Both the position numbers and the translations under genes were made by a program. A DNA stretch of 22,130 nt, from positions 1-22,130 of the forward strand of contig CAYGPI010000040.1 of the NCBI GenBank assembly GCA_964351745.1, written 5' to 3'. Source of the DNA: CAYNJF01 sp964351745 (GTDB lineage Bacteria > Pseudomonadota > Gammaproteobacteria > Berkiellales > Berkiellaceae). Below the pieces are notes generated by a model. It did no database searches and was not told the DNA's origin. It saw only the letters and a list, made by a program, of their open reading frames with translations. How positions within the stretch are numbered: the stretch's first letter is position 1; every line of letters starts with the position of its first letter. This document shows positions 1 through 7,130 of this stretch, piece by piece.

Positions 1-443
1 TCATTAAAATAAGCAGGTACAGTGACAACAGCCTCTGTGACTTCATGACCAAGATAATCTTCAGCAGTCTTTTTCATTTTTGTTAAAATTTGTGCTGAAA
101 TTTGTTGTGGCGCTAATTTCTCGCCTCTCGTTTCAATCCACGCGTCATTATTATCGGCTTTAACAATCTTATAAGGCACATGCGCTTTTTTAATCACTTC
201 ATCCGTAAATTGGCGACCAATTAAACGTTTGATAGCAAAAAATGTATTTTCAGCATTGGTTACAGCTTGGCGTTTTGCTGTTTGACCGACCAAACGTTCG
301 CCATCTTGAGTGTAAGCCACAATAGAAGGCGTTGTTCTGTCCCCTTCTGAATTCTCAATCACTCTAGGCTTGCCACCCTCCATCACCGCAACACATGAGT
401 TTGTTGTGCCAAGATCGATACCAATTACAACATTTTTGGTCAT
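1..443 (-). CDS. dnaK: Chaperone protein DnaK (Hsp70), N-terminal part
   Basis: ATP-dependent Hsp70 chaperone that folds and refolds cytoplasmic proteins with the co-chaperone DnaJ and the nucleotide-exchange factor GrpE. About 147 N-terminal residues are present, starting MTKNVVIGIDLGTTNSCVAV, which holds the phosphate-1 motif (GIDLGTTNS) of the actin-like ATPase. Further on are VIENSEGDRTTPSIVAY and VTEAVVTVPAYFN, both diagnostic of DnaK. The gene runs off the left edge, so the rest of the ATPase domain and the substrate-binding domain are not visible. The start ATG (443-441) has a CGGAG Shine-Dalgarno sequence at 451-455. grpE lies 74 bases upstream on the same strand, so the two are probably co-transcribed from the heat-shock promoter in front of grpE. 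Confidence 0.98.
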   Translation of the reverse strand, partial: MTKNVVIGIDLGTTNSCVAVMEGGKPRVIENSEGDRTTPSIVAYTQDGERLVGQTAKRQAVTNAENTFFAIKRLIGRQFTDEVIKKAHVPYKIVKADNNDAWIETRGEKLAPQQISAQILTKMKKTAEDYLGHEVTEAVVTVPAYFN

Positions 444-517
444 TTTATGTCTCCGTAGAAAATTTCTTTTATATTCAGTTAATTACATATATGGGGGCTT
501 GGCTGATATTTTCAACC

Positions 518-1126
518 CTATTTTTGTTCACCAGCTTCAACTGTAACTGCTTTAGCAACAATCACTCTTGCTGGGCGCAATACGCGCTCATGCACCATGA
601 AACCTTTTTGCATCACCATAAGCACTTGATTTGGTGCAACATCACTACTTTCTTGCATAGAAATAGCCTCATGAAACTGAGGATTAAAAGCTTCTCCAAT
701 TGGATCAACCGCTTTAATACCAAATTTCTCTAAAACATCAATGAGGGCTTTATGAGTGAGATCCATGCCTTCTTTAATAGCTACTGCGGAGCTATCGTTA
801 GCATCGACACCCTGTGCAATTTCAAAACTATCAATAACAGCTAATAACTCTTGAGCAAATCGCTCAATACCAAACTTTCTTGCGTTGCTAACGTCGTTGT
901 CAGCTCTCTTTTTGATGTTTTGAAGCTCAGCTTCTTTTCGAAGTAGCTTTTCCCAGTTTTGAGCAGCTAGCTCTTTTGCTTCTTCCAGTTGCTTAACTAA
1001 CCCATCTATTTGCTTCTGTGTTTCACTTTCTAGCTCAGAGCCAAGATTATCTAGCTTCGATTTAAGTGACTCTGCACTTAACTCTTCAGTTTGCTCAGAT
1101 GGTGCTTCTTGCTTCTTTTTTGTCAT
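518..1126 (-). CDS. grpE: Nucleotide exchange factor GrpE
   Basis: Cytoplasmic nucleotide-exchange factor that releases ADP from DnaK and resets the chaperone cycle. The protein is 202 aa, a normal length. Residues 1-35 are acidic and probably disordered. Residues 35-85 form the long dimerising helix (KQIDGLVKQLEEAKELAAQN). The C-terminal part carries the GrpE signature: FNPQFHEAISM (148-158), then QKGFMVHERVLRPARVIVAK (173-192). The open frame extends to 1216, but the ATG at 1126-1124 is chosen. It gives the usual MTKKKQEA-type N-terminus and has a GAGGA Shine-Dalgarno sequence just upstream (1131-1136). The extra 30 residues show no family similarity and would overlap the promoter. dnaK follows after 74 bases. 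Confidence 0.97.
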   Translation of the reverse strand: MTKKKQEAPSEQTEELSAESLKSKLDNLGSELESETQKQIDGLVKQLEEAKELAAQNWEKLLRKEAELQNIKKRADNDVSNARKFGIERFAQELLAVIDSFEIAQGVDANDSSAVAIKEGMDLTHKALIDVLEKFGIKAVDPIGEAFNPQFHEAISMQESSDVAPNQVLMVMQKGFMVHERVLRPARVIVAKAVTVEAGEQK

Positions 1127-1188
1127 ACTGTCCTCAAACTTGTGAAGGCAATCATGAAAATTACCCGTCGTTACTCTTACTTCGTGTA

Positions 1189-1217
1189 TATATGGTGACT
1201 GAATCTTAAGATTCAAG
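1189..1217 (-). promoter_or_regulatory. Sigma32 (RpoH) heat-shock promoter of grpE-dnaK
   Basis: Read on the minus strand, a -35 element CTTGAA (1217-1212) is followed after 14 bases by a -10 element CACCATATA (1197-1189). This fits the known sigma32 consensus (CTTGAA, 13-15 bases, CCCCATnT) much better than a sigma70 promoter. The predicted transcript starts near 1182, leaving a leader of roughly 55 bases before the grpE start at 1126. Its position directly upstream of two heat-shock genes supports the call. Confidence 0.72.
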
Positions 1218-1548
1218 TATTTGTGAAGTGAAATTTCTCAAGACAAACAACGACAAAACTATATTGCCGCCATCACAGCCCATAAAAATATAGGTTATTA
1301 ACTCATTTGTCTAGCAATCACCACAAATTTTAAATAGTGCGCTCTTAAGCGTGACAAATTATCAAATAACCGACCTAATCTTTCTCTGTTATTAAGCCCC
1401 ACACTCACCTAATAAAGTAGCTAAGCTTAAAATAAGACAAAACTATCTTGTATGTTAGTTTTTTAGCTAATTAAGACTTTCATGCTTCTTGTACCCTCGC
1501 GCTGTTCGATGTAAGGTATTGCGCGAATAACTAGGTTTTTAAGGATAT
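1218..1548. other. Non-coding region between grpE and nadK
   Basis: Divergent spacer with no credible gene. It must contain the nadK promoter, but no convincing sigma70 pair stands out. On the plus strand, AAAACTA (1439-1445) pairs with TAGTTTT (1456-1462) around a 10-base loop and runs straight into more T residues. This looks like an intrinsic terminator although no annotated plus-strand gene lies upstream. A short untranslated RNA ending at about 1464 is possible but not shown. Confidence 0.4.
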
Positions 1549-2424
1549 ATGAGCCAATTTAAAACCATAGGCCTGATGGGTAAGCCCAACAACCCTGAGG
1601 TCAAAACAACCTTACATGCTTTAATCCAATGTTTATCTGATTTGGACATAGCCATTTGGATTGAAAAGACGTGCGCCCCTCTTGTCAAAGGCTTAAAAGT
1701 AAAAACTGCCTCAGAAGATAAGTTAGGCAAAGTTTGTCATTTACTTATCGTCGTTGGCGGAGACGGTAGTCTTTTGAAAGCAGCCCGCACCATTGTCAAT
1801 CAGAAAATTCCAGTAATTGGTATCAACCGTGGCAGAAAAGGATTTCTAACGGATATTTCACCACAAGCCATTGCCGAAGAGTTGATCCCAATGCTCCAAG
1901 GAGATTTCCTAAAAGAAGAGCGATTTTTAGCCAAAGCTACGATCTCTAGGCATAACAAAACTATTTTTGAAGGCATTGGATTAAATGACGTCGTTTTGTA
2001 CTCAGGCCATGTTGCGAGAATGATGGAGTTTGACGTCTCCATCAATCATGAATTTGTAGCGAGGCATCGCTCAGACGGTTTAATTGTTGCCACACCGACT
2101 GGCTCCACCGCCTATGCGTTATCTGGTGGAGGTCCGATTTTACACCCAAGCCTTGATGCGATGGTTTTAGTGCCCATGCACCCACATACCTTAAGTTCGC
2201 GCCCTATTGCAGTTAATGCTGATAGTAAAATTTTACTCAAAGTTAGCGGAGAAAGTACTTTTAAAGCAAGATTTAGTTATGACGGACAAATTCATACCGA
2301 TATTGAGCCTGGCGACGAAATTCTCATAGAAAGACATTCTGAAAACTTACAGCTGCTCCATCCTAAAAGTTATGACTACTACCAAACTCTTAGAAGTAAA
2401 CTAGGATGGCATATTTACCAGTGA
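1549..2424 (+). CDS. nadK: NAD kinase
   Basis: Phosphorylates NAD+ to NADP+ with ATP (or polyphosphate) in the cytoplasm, the only route to NADP. The length of 291 aa is standard. Visible motifs are the nucleotide-binding GGDG (residues 70-73, in VVGGDGSLLKA), GINRGRKGFLTD (91-102), the LNDVV stretch near 145-149 and the conserved RSDGLIVATPTGSTAYALSG (174-193) that binds NAD. The start ATG follows AAGGA at 1541-1545, only 3 bases away, which is close but the only possible site. recN begins 6 bases after the stop, and its Shine-Dalgarno sequence overlaps the nadK stop codon, so the two form an operon. The order grpE / nadK-recN matches other gammaproteobacteria. Confidence 0.97.
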   Translation: MSQFKTIGLMGKPNNPEVKTTLHALIQCLSDLDIAIWIEKTCAPLVKGLKVKTASEDKLGKVCHLLIVVGGDGSLLKAARTIVNQKIPVIGINRGRKGFLTDISPQAIAEELIPMLQGDFLKEERFLAKATISRHNKTIFEGIGLNDVVLYSGHVARMMEFDVSINHEFVARHRSDGLIVATPTGSTAYALSGGGPILHPSLDAMVLVPMHPHTLSSRPIAVNADSKILLKVSGESTFKARFSYDGQIHTDIEPGDEILIERHSENLQLLHPKSYDYYQTLRSKLGWHIYQ

Positions 2425-2430
2425 GGCATC

Positions 2431-4116
2431 ATGCTAATTGAATTACAAATCAATGATTTTGCGGTTGTTAAATCTTTAACGCTTGAGTTCTCATCATGCA
2501 TGAGTGTGATTACTGGTGAGACAGGTGCTGGCAAGAGTATTATTCTTGATGCACTAGCGCTTGCTTTAGGCGAGCGAGCAGATACTCAATGGGTTCGACC
2601 TCATTGTGAGCATGCAGATATTACTGCCACTTTTGATGTGACCCATTTGCCTGGCGCATTATTATGGCTAGCTGATAGCGAATTGCTAAACCAAGATGAT
2701 GAACCATATTGTTTAATTAGACGCATCATCTATAAAAATGGCCGCTCTAAAGCGTTTATCAATGGTCGTCCAGCAACTTCCATGCAATTGCGATTGCTTG
2801 GTGAGCAACTGATTCAAATTCATGGTCAACACCAACATCAGCTGCTTCTTAAACCTGCTGAGCAATTAAGACTTATGGATGCGTTTGGTCAACATGATAA
2901 ATTATTAGATCAAGTTAAAAAAGCTTATGAAACCTTCGAGCGCATCGAGCGCGACATAGAGCTATTTATTAGCAAAACTTCTCAAGATCCAAGTCGTTTA
3001 GTCCTACTACAGTACCAGGTAGATGAATTAGACAAACTAGCGCTGCAACCAGGCGAATGGGAAGAGCTAACCAAAGAGCAAAAAAGATTGTCTTACGCTC
3101 AACAAGATTTGCAAAACCTCGATGAAAGTCTTAATGCTCTAGGCAATCAGCCATCAAATGCCTTGGATAGTTTGACACAAGCCCAAAACTTACTCGGCAC
3201 TATGAAAAATAGGCACCCAGAACTGGAATCAACCATAGGACTATTACAAACAGCACAAATTCATGTTGAAGAAGCTTTCAGCGACTTAGATCATTATGTA
3301 CAAACACTGGACTTAAATTCTGACAAACTGGATGAGTTAGAAAGCCGCTCATCACAAATATATAGCGTTGCAAGAAAGCATAAAATTGAAGTCCTTCAAT
3401 TGCCGACTTTCCACTCAGATTTAAAATCTGAATTGGATGATCTCAAGGGAGCCGATAGCAAACTGGAGTCTCTAAAAGAACAACTTAAGGATGCTAAAGA
3501 CTATTATTTAAAAGTTGCCTTAAAGCTAAGTAAAGCTAGAGCCCCAGCTTCAAAGAAAATGGCCAAAGAAATTACCTTATGGTTGGAGCCCTTAGGTATT
3601 AAAGGTGGCCAATTTGCCATCGAGCTTAAGCCAAACAAAGAGCCTTGCGCTTACGGGCTAGAAAGTATCCAGTTCACTGTTAGCACGAACCCAGGTCACC
3701 CACTAAGCCCTATTCAAAAAATTGTATCTGGTGGCGAGCTATCTCGTATCAGCCTGGCTATTCAGCTTATTGCAGCCAAATATCAAAATACTCCGACTTT
3801 AATCTTTGATGAAGTTGATGTCGGCGTAGGGGGCAAGATTGGAGCAATTATAGGTCAAGCTTTAAGCCAACTCGCCCGCAATGTTCAAGTCTTATGTATT
3901 ACTCACTTGCCACAAGTGGCGGCTTTCGGAGATCATCATTTTCAAGTGATTAAAAATCATGAAAAGGAATCTACGAATACAACGATCACACCATTGAATG
4001 CTAAAGAGCGTATCGAAGAGGTTGCTAGGATGCTTGGTGGTTTAGATGTCAGCAAACAGGCTAGAGCTAATGCGAAAGCCTTGCTAGGTAAAAAGGAAAT
4101 CGCTGAGCATGCTTAA
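2431..4116 (+). CDS. recN: DNA repair protein RecN
   Basis: SMC-like ATPase of recombinational double-strand break repair that acts with RecA on broken ends. The protein is 561 aa (E. coli RecN is about 550). It has Walker A GETGAGKS (29-36), a long coiled-coil middle (about 155-375, rich in E, K, Q and L), the ABC signature VSGGELS (432-438), Walker B TLIFDE (456-461) and the switch histidine in THLPQ (His492). GEQLIQIHGQHQHQLLL (124-140) is typical of RecN. The GAGG Shine-Dalgarno sequence (2423-2426) overlaps the nadK stop codon, indicating translational coupling. No LexA box could be sought in a promoter of its own because the gene has none of appreciable length. Confidence 0.97.
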   Translation: MLIELQINDFAVVKSLTLEFSSCMSVITGETGAGKSIILDALALALGERADTQWVRPHCEHADITATFDVTHLPGALLWLADSELLNQDDEPYCLIRRIIYKNGRSKAFINGRPATSMQLRLLGEQLIQIHGQHQHQLLLKPAEQLRLMDAFGQHDKLLDQVKKAYETFERIERDIELFISKTSQDPSRLVLLQYQVDELDKLALQPGEWEELTKEQKRLSYAQQDLQNLDESLNALGNQPSNALDSLTQAQNLLGTMKNRHPELESTIGLLQTAQIHVEEAFSDLDHYVQTLDLNSDKLDELESRSSQIYSVARKHKIEVLQLPTFHSDLKSELDDLKGADSKLESLKEQLKDAKDYYLKVALKLSKARAPASKKMAKEITLWLEPLGIKGGQFAIELKPNKEPCAYGLESIQFTVSTNPGHPLSPIQKIVSGGELSRISLAIQLIAAKYQNTPTLIFDEVDVGVGGKIGAIIGQALSQLARNVQVLCITHLPQVAAFGDHHFQVIKNHEKESTNTTITPLNAKERIEEVARMLGGLDVSKQARANAKALLGKKEIAEHA

Positions 4117-4187
4117 GCAGTTGCCTACTGTATTTTTTACATGCTAGTCTTTTCGATGAACTTTAATATAAAAATGAGGCTAAGGAT

Positions 4188-4637
4188 ATGCCCAATAAAT
4201 TAGCGACGGCTTTCAAAGGAACTGCTTATACAATAGCTGGCGCAGCAGCCGGATTAGTCACTGGTGTCTGTGGCACCATCGCCTATCTTGCTCTCATTAT
4301 CGAAGAAAAACTCCCTAACAGTATGGCCCAAGTTGACGTTTCTGTTGATACAAAAAACCTTACATTCTCTGGTGTCGTCAATTGCATTCAGAATCAAGGC
4401 GATAACTGTGTGCCCATAGAAACCCATATCATAGCTGATAATTGGACAGTACCGATGGTTAGAGGCAGTGTCATTATGACAAGCGTCGGCGCTGCTGCTG
4501 GCCTTGGATTGTTTGGATTGGCGATGTATCGAAAATACCAAAGGGAAAACCAAGGCTATATCACCCTACCCCAGCTAGGATCTGATATCGAAGCAGGTTT
4601 GCCAGGCCTAGACTCACCGAGACGTCAAAGTCAGTAA
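4188..4637 (+). CDS. Unrecognised two-TM membrane protein
   Basis: I do not recognise this 149-aa protein. It has two glycine- and alanine-rich hydrophobic segments, about residues 11-38 and 92-113. Between them is a polar loop of some 50 residues with two cysteines (C66 and C74) that could form a disulfide if the loop is periplasmic. The tail is a basic then proline-rich 35 residues (RKYQREN near 115-121). An N-in/C-in hairpin topology is likely. The start ATG has AAGGAT immediately upstream and a better-spaced GAGG at 4175-4178. It lies 71 bases after recN and could be read through from nadK-recN. It separates recN from fur, which are close neighbours in Pseudomonas. Confidence 0.7.
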   Translation: MPNKLATAFKGTAYTIAGAAAGLVTGVCGTIAYLALIIEEKLPNSMAQVDVSVDTKNLTFSGVVNCIQNQGDNCVPIETHIIADNWTVPMVRGSVIMTSVGAAAGLGLFGLAMYRKYQRENQGYITLPQLGSDIEAGLPGLDSPRRQSQ

Positions 4638-4646
4638 ATCCTTAAC

Positions 4647-4693
4647 AAAAACAATGCTCAACTTGAGCCTAGCATAGCCTCTAGAAGGCTATG
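4647..4693 (-). terminator. Paired hairpins at the end of fur
   Basis: Two inverted repeats lie at the convergent junction. CATAGCCT (4673-4680) pairs perfectly with AGGCTATG (4686-4693) around a 5-base loop and overlaps the fur stop codon. GCTCAACTTGAGC (4656-4668) is a second palindrome. On the minus strand the second is followed by ATTGTTTTTG, as in an intrinsic terminator for fur. On the plus strand there is no U-tract, so termination of the opposing gene is less clear. Confidence 0.5.
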
Positions 4694-5141
4694 ACTTTGG
4701 CTTTTCACAATTTTTACAATACCCATAAAGATATAAGTAATGATCTGTGATAGTAAAATCCATACTGTCGGCCACAGCTTGTTGACGCTCTTCAATGATT
4801 GGATCTAAAAATTCTTCTATTGTACCACATTTAATACACACAAGATGATCGTGATGCTCTGAATCATTAAGTTCAAAGACAGCGTGCTCTGTTTCGAAAT
4901 GATGACGAATCACAAGACCTGCAGCTTCAAACTGCGTTAAAACGCGATAAACCGTTGCAAGTCCAACATCATCACCAGACTCAAGCAATTGCTTATAAAT
5001 CTCTTCTGCACTCATATGACGATTTTTGGCACATTCTAAAATTTGTAAAATTTTAATTCTAGGCAAAGTAACTTTTAACCCGACCTTCTTAAGCTCAGAG
5101 TTATCATTCTTTGATCCACTCAATTGAATTTCCTCACACAT
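4689..5141 (-). CDS. fur: Ferric uptake regulator Fur
   Basis: Fe(II)-sensing dimeric repressor of iron-uptake genes. Up to 150 aa. An N-terminal winged helix (LKKVGLKVTLPRIKILQILE at 17-36; DVGLATVYRVLTQFEAAGLV) is followed by the metal-binding dimerisation domain with HHDH (96-99), CIKC (C102, C105) and the C-terminal CKNC pair (C142, C145). The start is uncertain. The ATG at 5141 has no visible Shine-Dalgarno sequence, whereas an in-frame TTG at 5123-5121 has GAGGAA about 6 bases upstream and would give a 144-aa protein closer to usual Fur N-termini. The gene is divergent from bamE across about 117 bases that must hold both promoters. No clear Fur box was seen in that interval. Confidence 0.96.
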   Translation of the reverse strand: MCEEIQLSGSKNDNSELKKVGLKVTLPRIKILQILECAKNRHMSAEEIYKQLLESGDDVGLATVYRVLTQFEAAGLVIRHHFETEHAVFELNDSEHHDHLVCIKCGTIEEFLDPIIEERQQAVADSMDFTITDHYLYLYGYCKNCEKPKS

Positions 5142-5258
5142 TAAACAATAAAAGTTTAGTAACTAAAAGATCTCGCTTGCGCAACACAAGTCACAATGGT
5201 AGCCTTGCATAACTTAAAAATCTTAGGTACTCGCTGAAAAAAAGCGTGCACCAATACA

Positions 5259-5618
5259 ATGGTTAGCTTTATGAATAACAATCACCTACCATCCTTTAAA
5301 GCTCTCGCTATCATCCTTTTCTTAGGCTCTCTAAGTGGTTGCGGATACTTCCCAGGAGCATACACGTTACCAATAGACCAAGGCAACGCCTTAAGTGATG
5401 ATCAAATAAGCCGCTTACAAGTTGGCATGTCAGAAAATCAAGTGCGCTTCTTACTCGGTAGCCCAGTGTTAAAAACAACCTATCATCCAGATAGCTGGCA
5501 TTATACTTTTTATGCTACAGAAAATCACAAACTAAAATCTAAAAGAGATCTTGTTGTCTACTTTAAAGACGGCATTGTTGAGCGCTTTAATGATAATCTA
5601 ATAGCAGAAACTAAATAA
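5259..5618 (+). CDS. bamE: Outer membrane protein assembly factor BamE
   Basis: Small outer-membrane lipoprotein of the BAM complex (SmpA/OmlA family) that helps insert beta-barrel proteins. The protein is 119 aa. A signal peptide with hydrophobic core ALAIILFLGSL ends in the lipobox LSGC, with lipid-bearing C28. The BamE fold follows: LPIDQGNALSDDQISRLQVG (37-56), then MSENQVRFLLGSPV and WHYTFY. The ATG at 5259 or the in-frame ATG at 5271 could be the start. Neither has a strong Shine-Dalgarno sequence, and the later one gives a more ordinary signal peptide (MNNNHLPSFKAL). Its position beside fur and recN is conserved in gammaproteobacteria. Confidence 0.95.
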   Translation: MVSFMNNNHLPSFKALAIILFLGSLSGCGYFPGAYTLPIDQGNALSDDQISRLQVGMSENQVRFLLGSPVLKTTYHPDSWHYTFYATENHKLKSKRDLVVYFKDGIVERFNDNLIAETK

Positions 5619-5628
5619 CACCATGATA

Positions 5629-5660
5629 GCAGAGTTTAGATCTAAGCCTCTAAACTCTGC
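5629..5660. repeat. Perfect 12-bp inverted repeat after bamE
   Basis: GCAGAGTTTAGA (5629-5640) and TCTAAACTCTGC (5649-5660) form a perfect 12-bp stem with an 8-base loop, located between the converging bamE and the small gene at 5672-5923. Neither strand shows a U-tract after the stem. It is probably a bidirectional transcription end or an RNA-stabilising hairpin rather than a classical intrinsic terminator. Confidence 0.6.
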
Positions 5661-5671
5661 GACCTATTAGA

Positions 5672-5923
5672 TTACTTCACATCCCCATTTTCTTCGATTT
5701 TTTTATCTTCATAGGGCGCCAGTAATCTTCTTTCTATTTCAGTCACGCACTGTCTTAACTCTCCACAAAAATTCTTATAGTTATTGTATGAAGGTTTCAC
5801 ATGGCGCTTGCAAAAAGCGTACAACAAAAAATTCAAGTCACCGTCTGCTTCAATGCGCTTTTCACGCATCATATCAATCAAACTCTCTAGCTCATCCCGA
5901 CGGTCTTGGTTAATATAAGGCAT
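5672..5923 (-). CDS. Small conserved protein (MPYI...ENGDV type)
   Basis: An 83-aa soluble acidic protein. The start MPYINQDRRDELE, the middle GDLNFLLYAF and the end LLAPYEDKKIEENGDVK match, from memory, a widespread family of small bacterial and phage-associated proteins of unknown function (probably DUF6899; the name is less certain than the match). No catalytic motif, signal peptide or membrane segment is visible, and the predicted structure is mostly helical. The start ATG at 5923 has a good Shine-Dalgarno sequence (AGAAAGGA on the minus strand, about 9 bases upstream). It stands alone between bamE and the LysR gene, with 219 non-coding bases upstream. Confidence 0.8.
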   Translation of the reverse strand: MPYINQDRRDELESLIDMMREKRIEADGDLNFLLYAFCKRHVKPSYNNYKNFCGELRQCVTEIERRLLAPYEDKKIEENGDVK

Positions 5924-6142
5924 GATAAATTTTCCTTTCTAATCAATCAATGAAAATAGTAGCTTTTTAACTGAAAACTATATGCTTACTGCATTCACTA
6001 GAGTTTTAAGGCTTGGGAACACACAAGCATCCATGAAATTAACAGCTTCCCCTATATTAATTCTCTGTGCAAGATCTCTTTAAATAAGATATAAATCCAA
6101 CTCCCATAAAAATGCGTACGAATGGTTTTATCAATATTCAGA

Positions 6143-7015
6143 TTACAAGCACTCACATAAATGAATAAATTGTTTAATTTTTGGTTGCACAAATCTAAAC
6201 TTATTGTAATAAACGAATAAGGAAACCTGCTCATCCATCTGCTCTGGCAAAATTTCGACTAAAGAGCCATGATTCAACTCGTCTTTCACCATATAGTCGT
6301 GTAGCTGTACGATACCAAAACCTTGAAGTGCACATTTTTTCATAAAATATGCATGATTAGTTTTCAATTGTGGAGAAAAATTTAATGAAACCTTGTGTTT
6401 TAAACTTGCAACAACATTATCATGTGATCGCCCACTGTGTGGAATGTAATCATGTGATTCAAGGGATTTTATATCTTTAGGCATGCCGAATTTTTGAATA
6501 TAATCAGGCGATGCACATAAGACATACCTTGTTGTGCCAATTTTTCTAGCCACCACATCTTCGGGCGCCGGCCAATTAATGCCAAAAACAATATCGATTT
6601 GCTCTTTTTGCATATTAGGCATGCGCTCTTCAGCTAATACCTCAATGTTAACCTTTGGAAAAAGCTCAGTATATTGTTTTAAAATCTTTAACAAACGAGA
6701 TTCTGCAAAATAGGGATTACAGCTAATTCTTAATGTCCCTGTCGGTGAGGTATTAAAGTCTTTTACTAATTCTCGAGCAATGTCGAGCTCATATTTTAAT
6801 CGCTGACACTGCACATAAAGCAATTCTCCCTCATCCGTCAGGCTGACACGCCTAGTGCTGCGGATAAACAAAGGCAAATGGAGAGAGCTTTCGAGCAGCC
6901 GTATAGCCTGGCTCACAGAAGCCTTTGAATTACCAAGCTTTTTTGCGCCGCCAGTAAAGCTCTTTGCTTCAGCCACTGCTAAAAAAACCTCAAAATGGGC
7001 AAGTGTTAGCGCCAT
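6143..7015 (-). CDS. LysR-family transcriptional regulator
   Basis: A 290-aa LysR-type regulator. The N-terminal winged helix-turn-helix (residues about 3-62) includes FEVFLAVAEAKSFTGGAKKL, then ASVSQAIRLLESSLHLPLF and RVSLTDEGELLY. The C-terminal two-lobed co-inducer domain follows (PTGTLRISCNPYFAESRLLK onward). The start is set at the ATG 7015-7013, which has AGAGG a few bases upstream and gives the usual short leader before the HTH. The longer frame to 7081 adds 22 unrelated residues and would enter the shared promoter. It is divergent from a drug-exporter gene 115 bases away, an arrangement in which the regulator usually controls the neighbour. The ligand cannot be read from the sequence. 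Confidence 0.92.
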   Translation of the reverse strand: MALTLAHFEVFLAVAEAKSFTGGAKKLGNSKASVSQAIRLLESSLHLPLFIRSTRRVSLTDEGELLYVQCQRLKYELDIARELVKDFNTSPTGTLRISCNPYFAESRLLKILKQYTELFPKVNIEVLAEERMPNMQKEQIDIVFGINWPAPEDVVARKIGTTRYVLCASPDYIQKFGMPKDIKSLESHDYIPHSGRSHDNVVASLKHKVSLNFSPQLKTNHAYFMKKCALQGFGIVQLHDYMVKDELNHGSLVEILPEQMDEQVSLFVYYNKFRFVQPKIKQFIHLCECL

Positions 7016-7130
7016 AAAGCCTCTATTGTCAATATAAAGCGAACAATTGTTAACTATATTGCCTATTATGTCATATGTCAAAACAATATATCATAGTGTC
7101 TATTTAAGACTTCCACATGAAAACAAGAGC
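7016..7130. promoter_or_regulatory. Divergent lysR / MFS control region
   Basis: This 115-base intergenic region must hold both promoters. It contains a perfect palindrome AACAATTGTT (7042-7051), overlapped by GTTAAC, in very AT-rich DNA. This is a plausible LysR operator, although a textbook T-N11-A site was not singled out. No clear -35/-10 pair could be assigned. Confidence 0.35.

Noticed and set aside
395..733. Plus-strand open frame of 112 codons
   Set aside because: Antisense to dnaK and grpE, with no family match and Cys/His/Phe-rich composition typical of a shadow frame.
1127..1216. Longer grpE start at 1216
   Set aside because: Would overlap the sigma32 promoter and adds residues unlike GrpE; the ATG at 1126 has a good Shine-Dalgarno sequence.
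7016..7081. Longer LysR start at 7081 and MFS start at 7047
   Set aside because: These starts would make the divergent genes overlap and leave no promoter; the extra residues have no family similarity.
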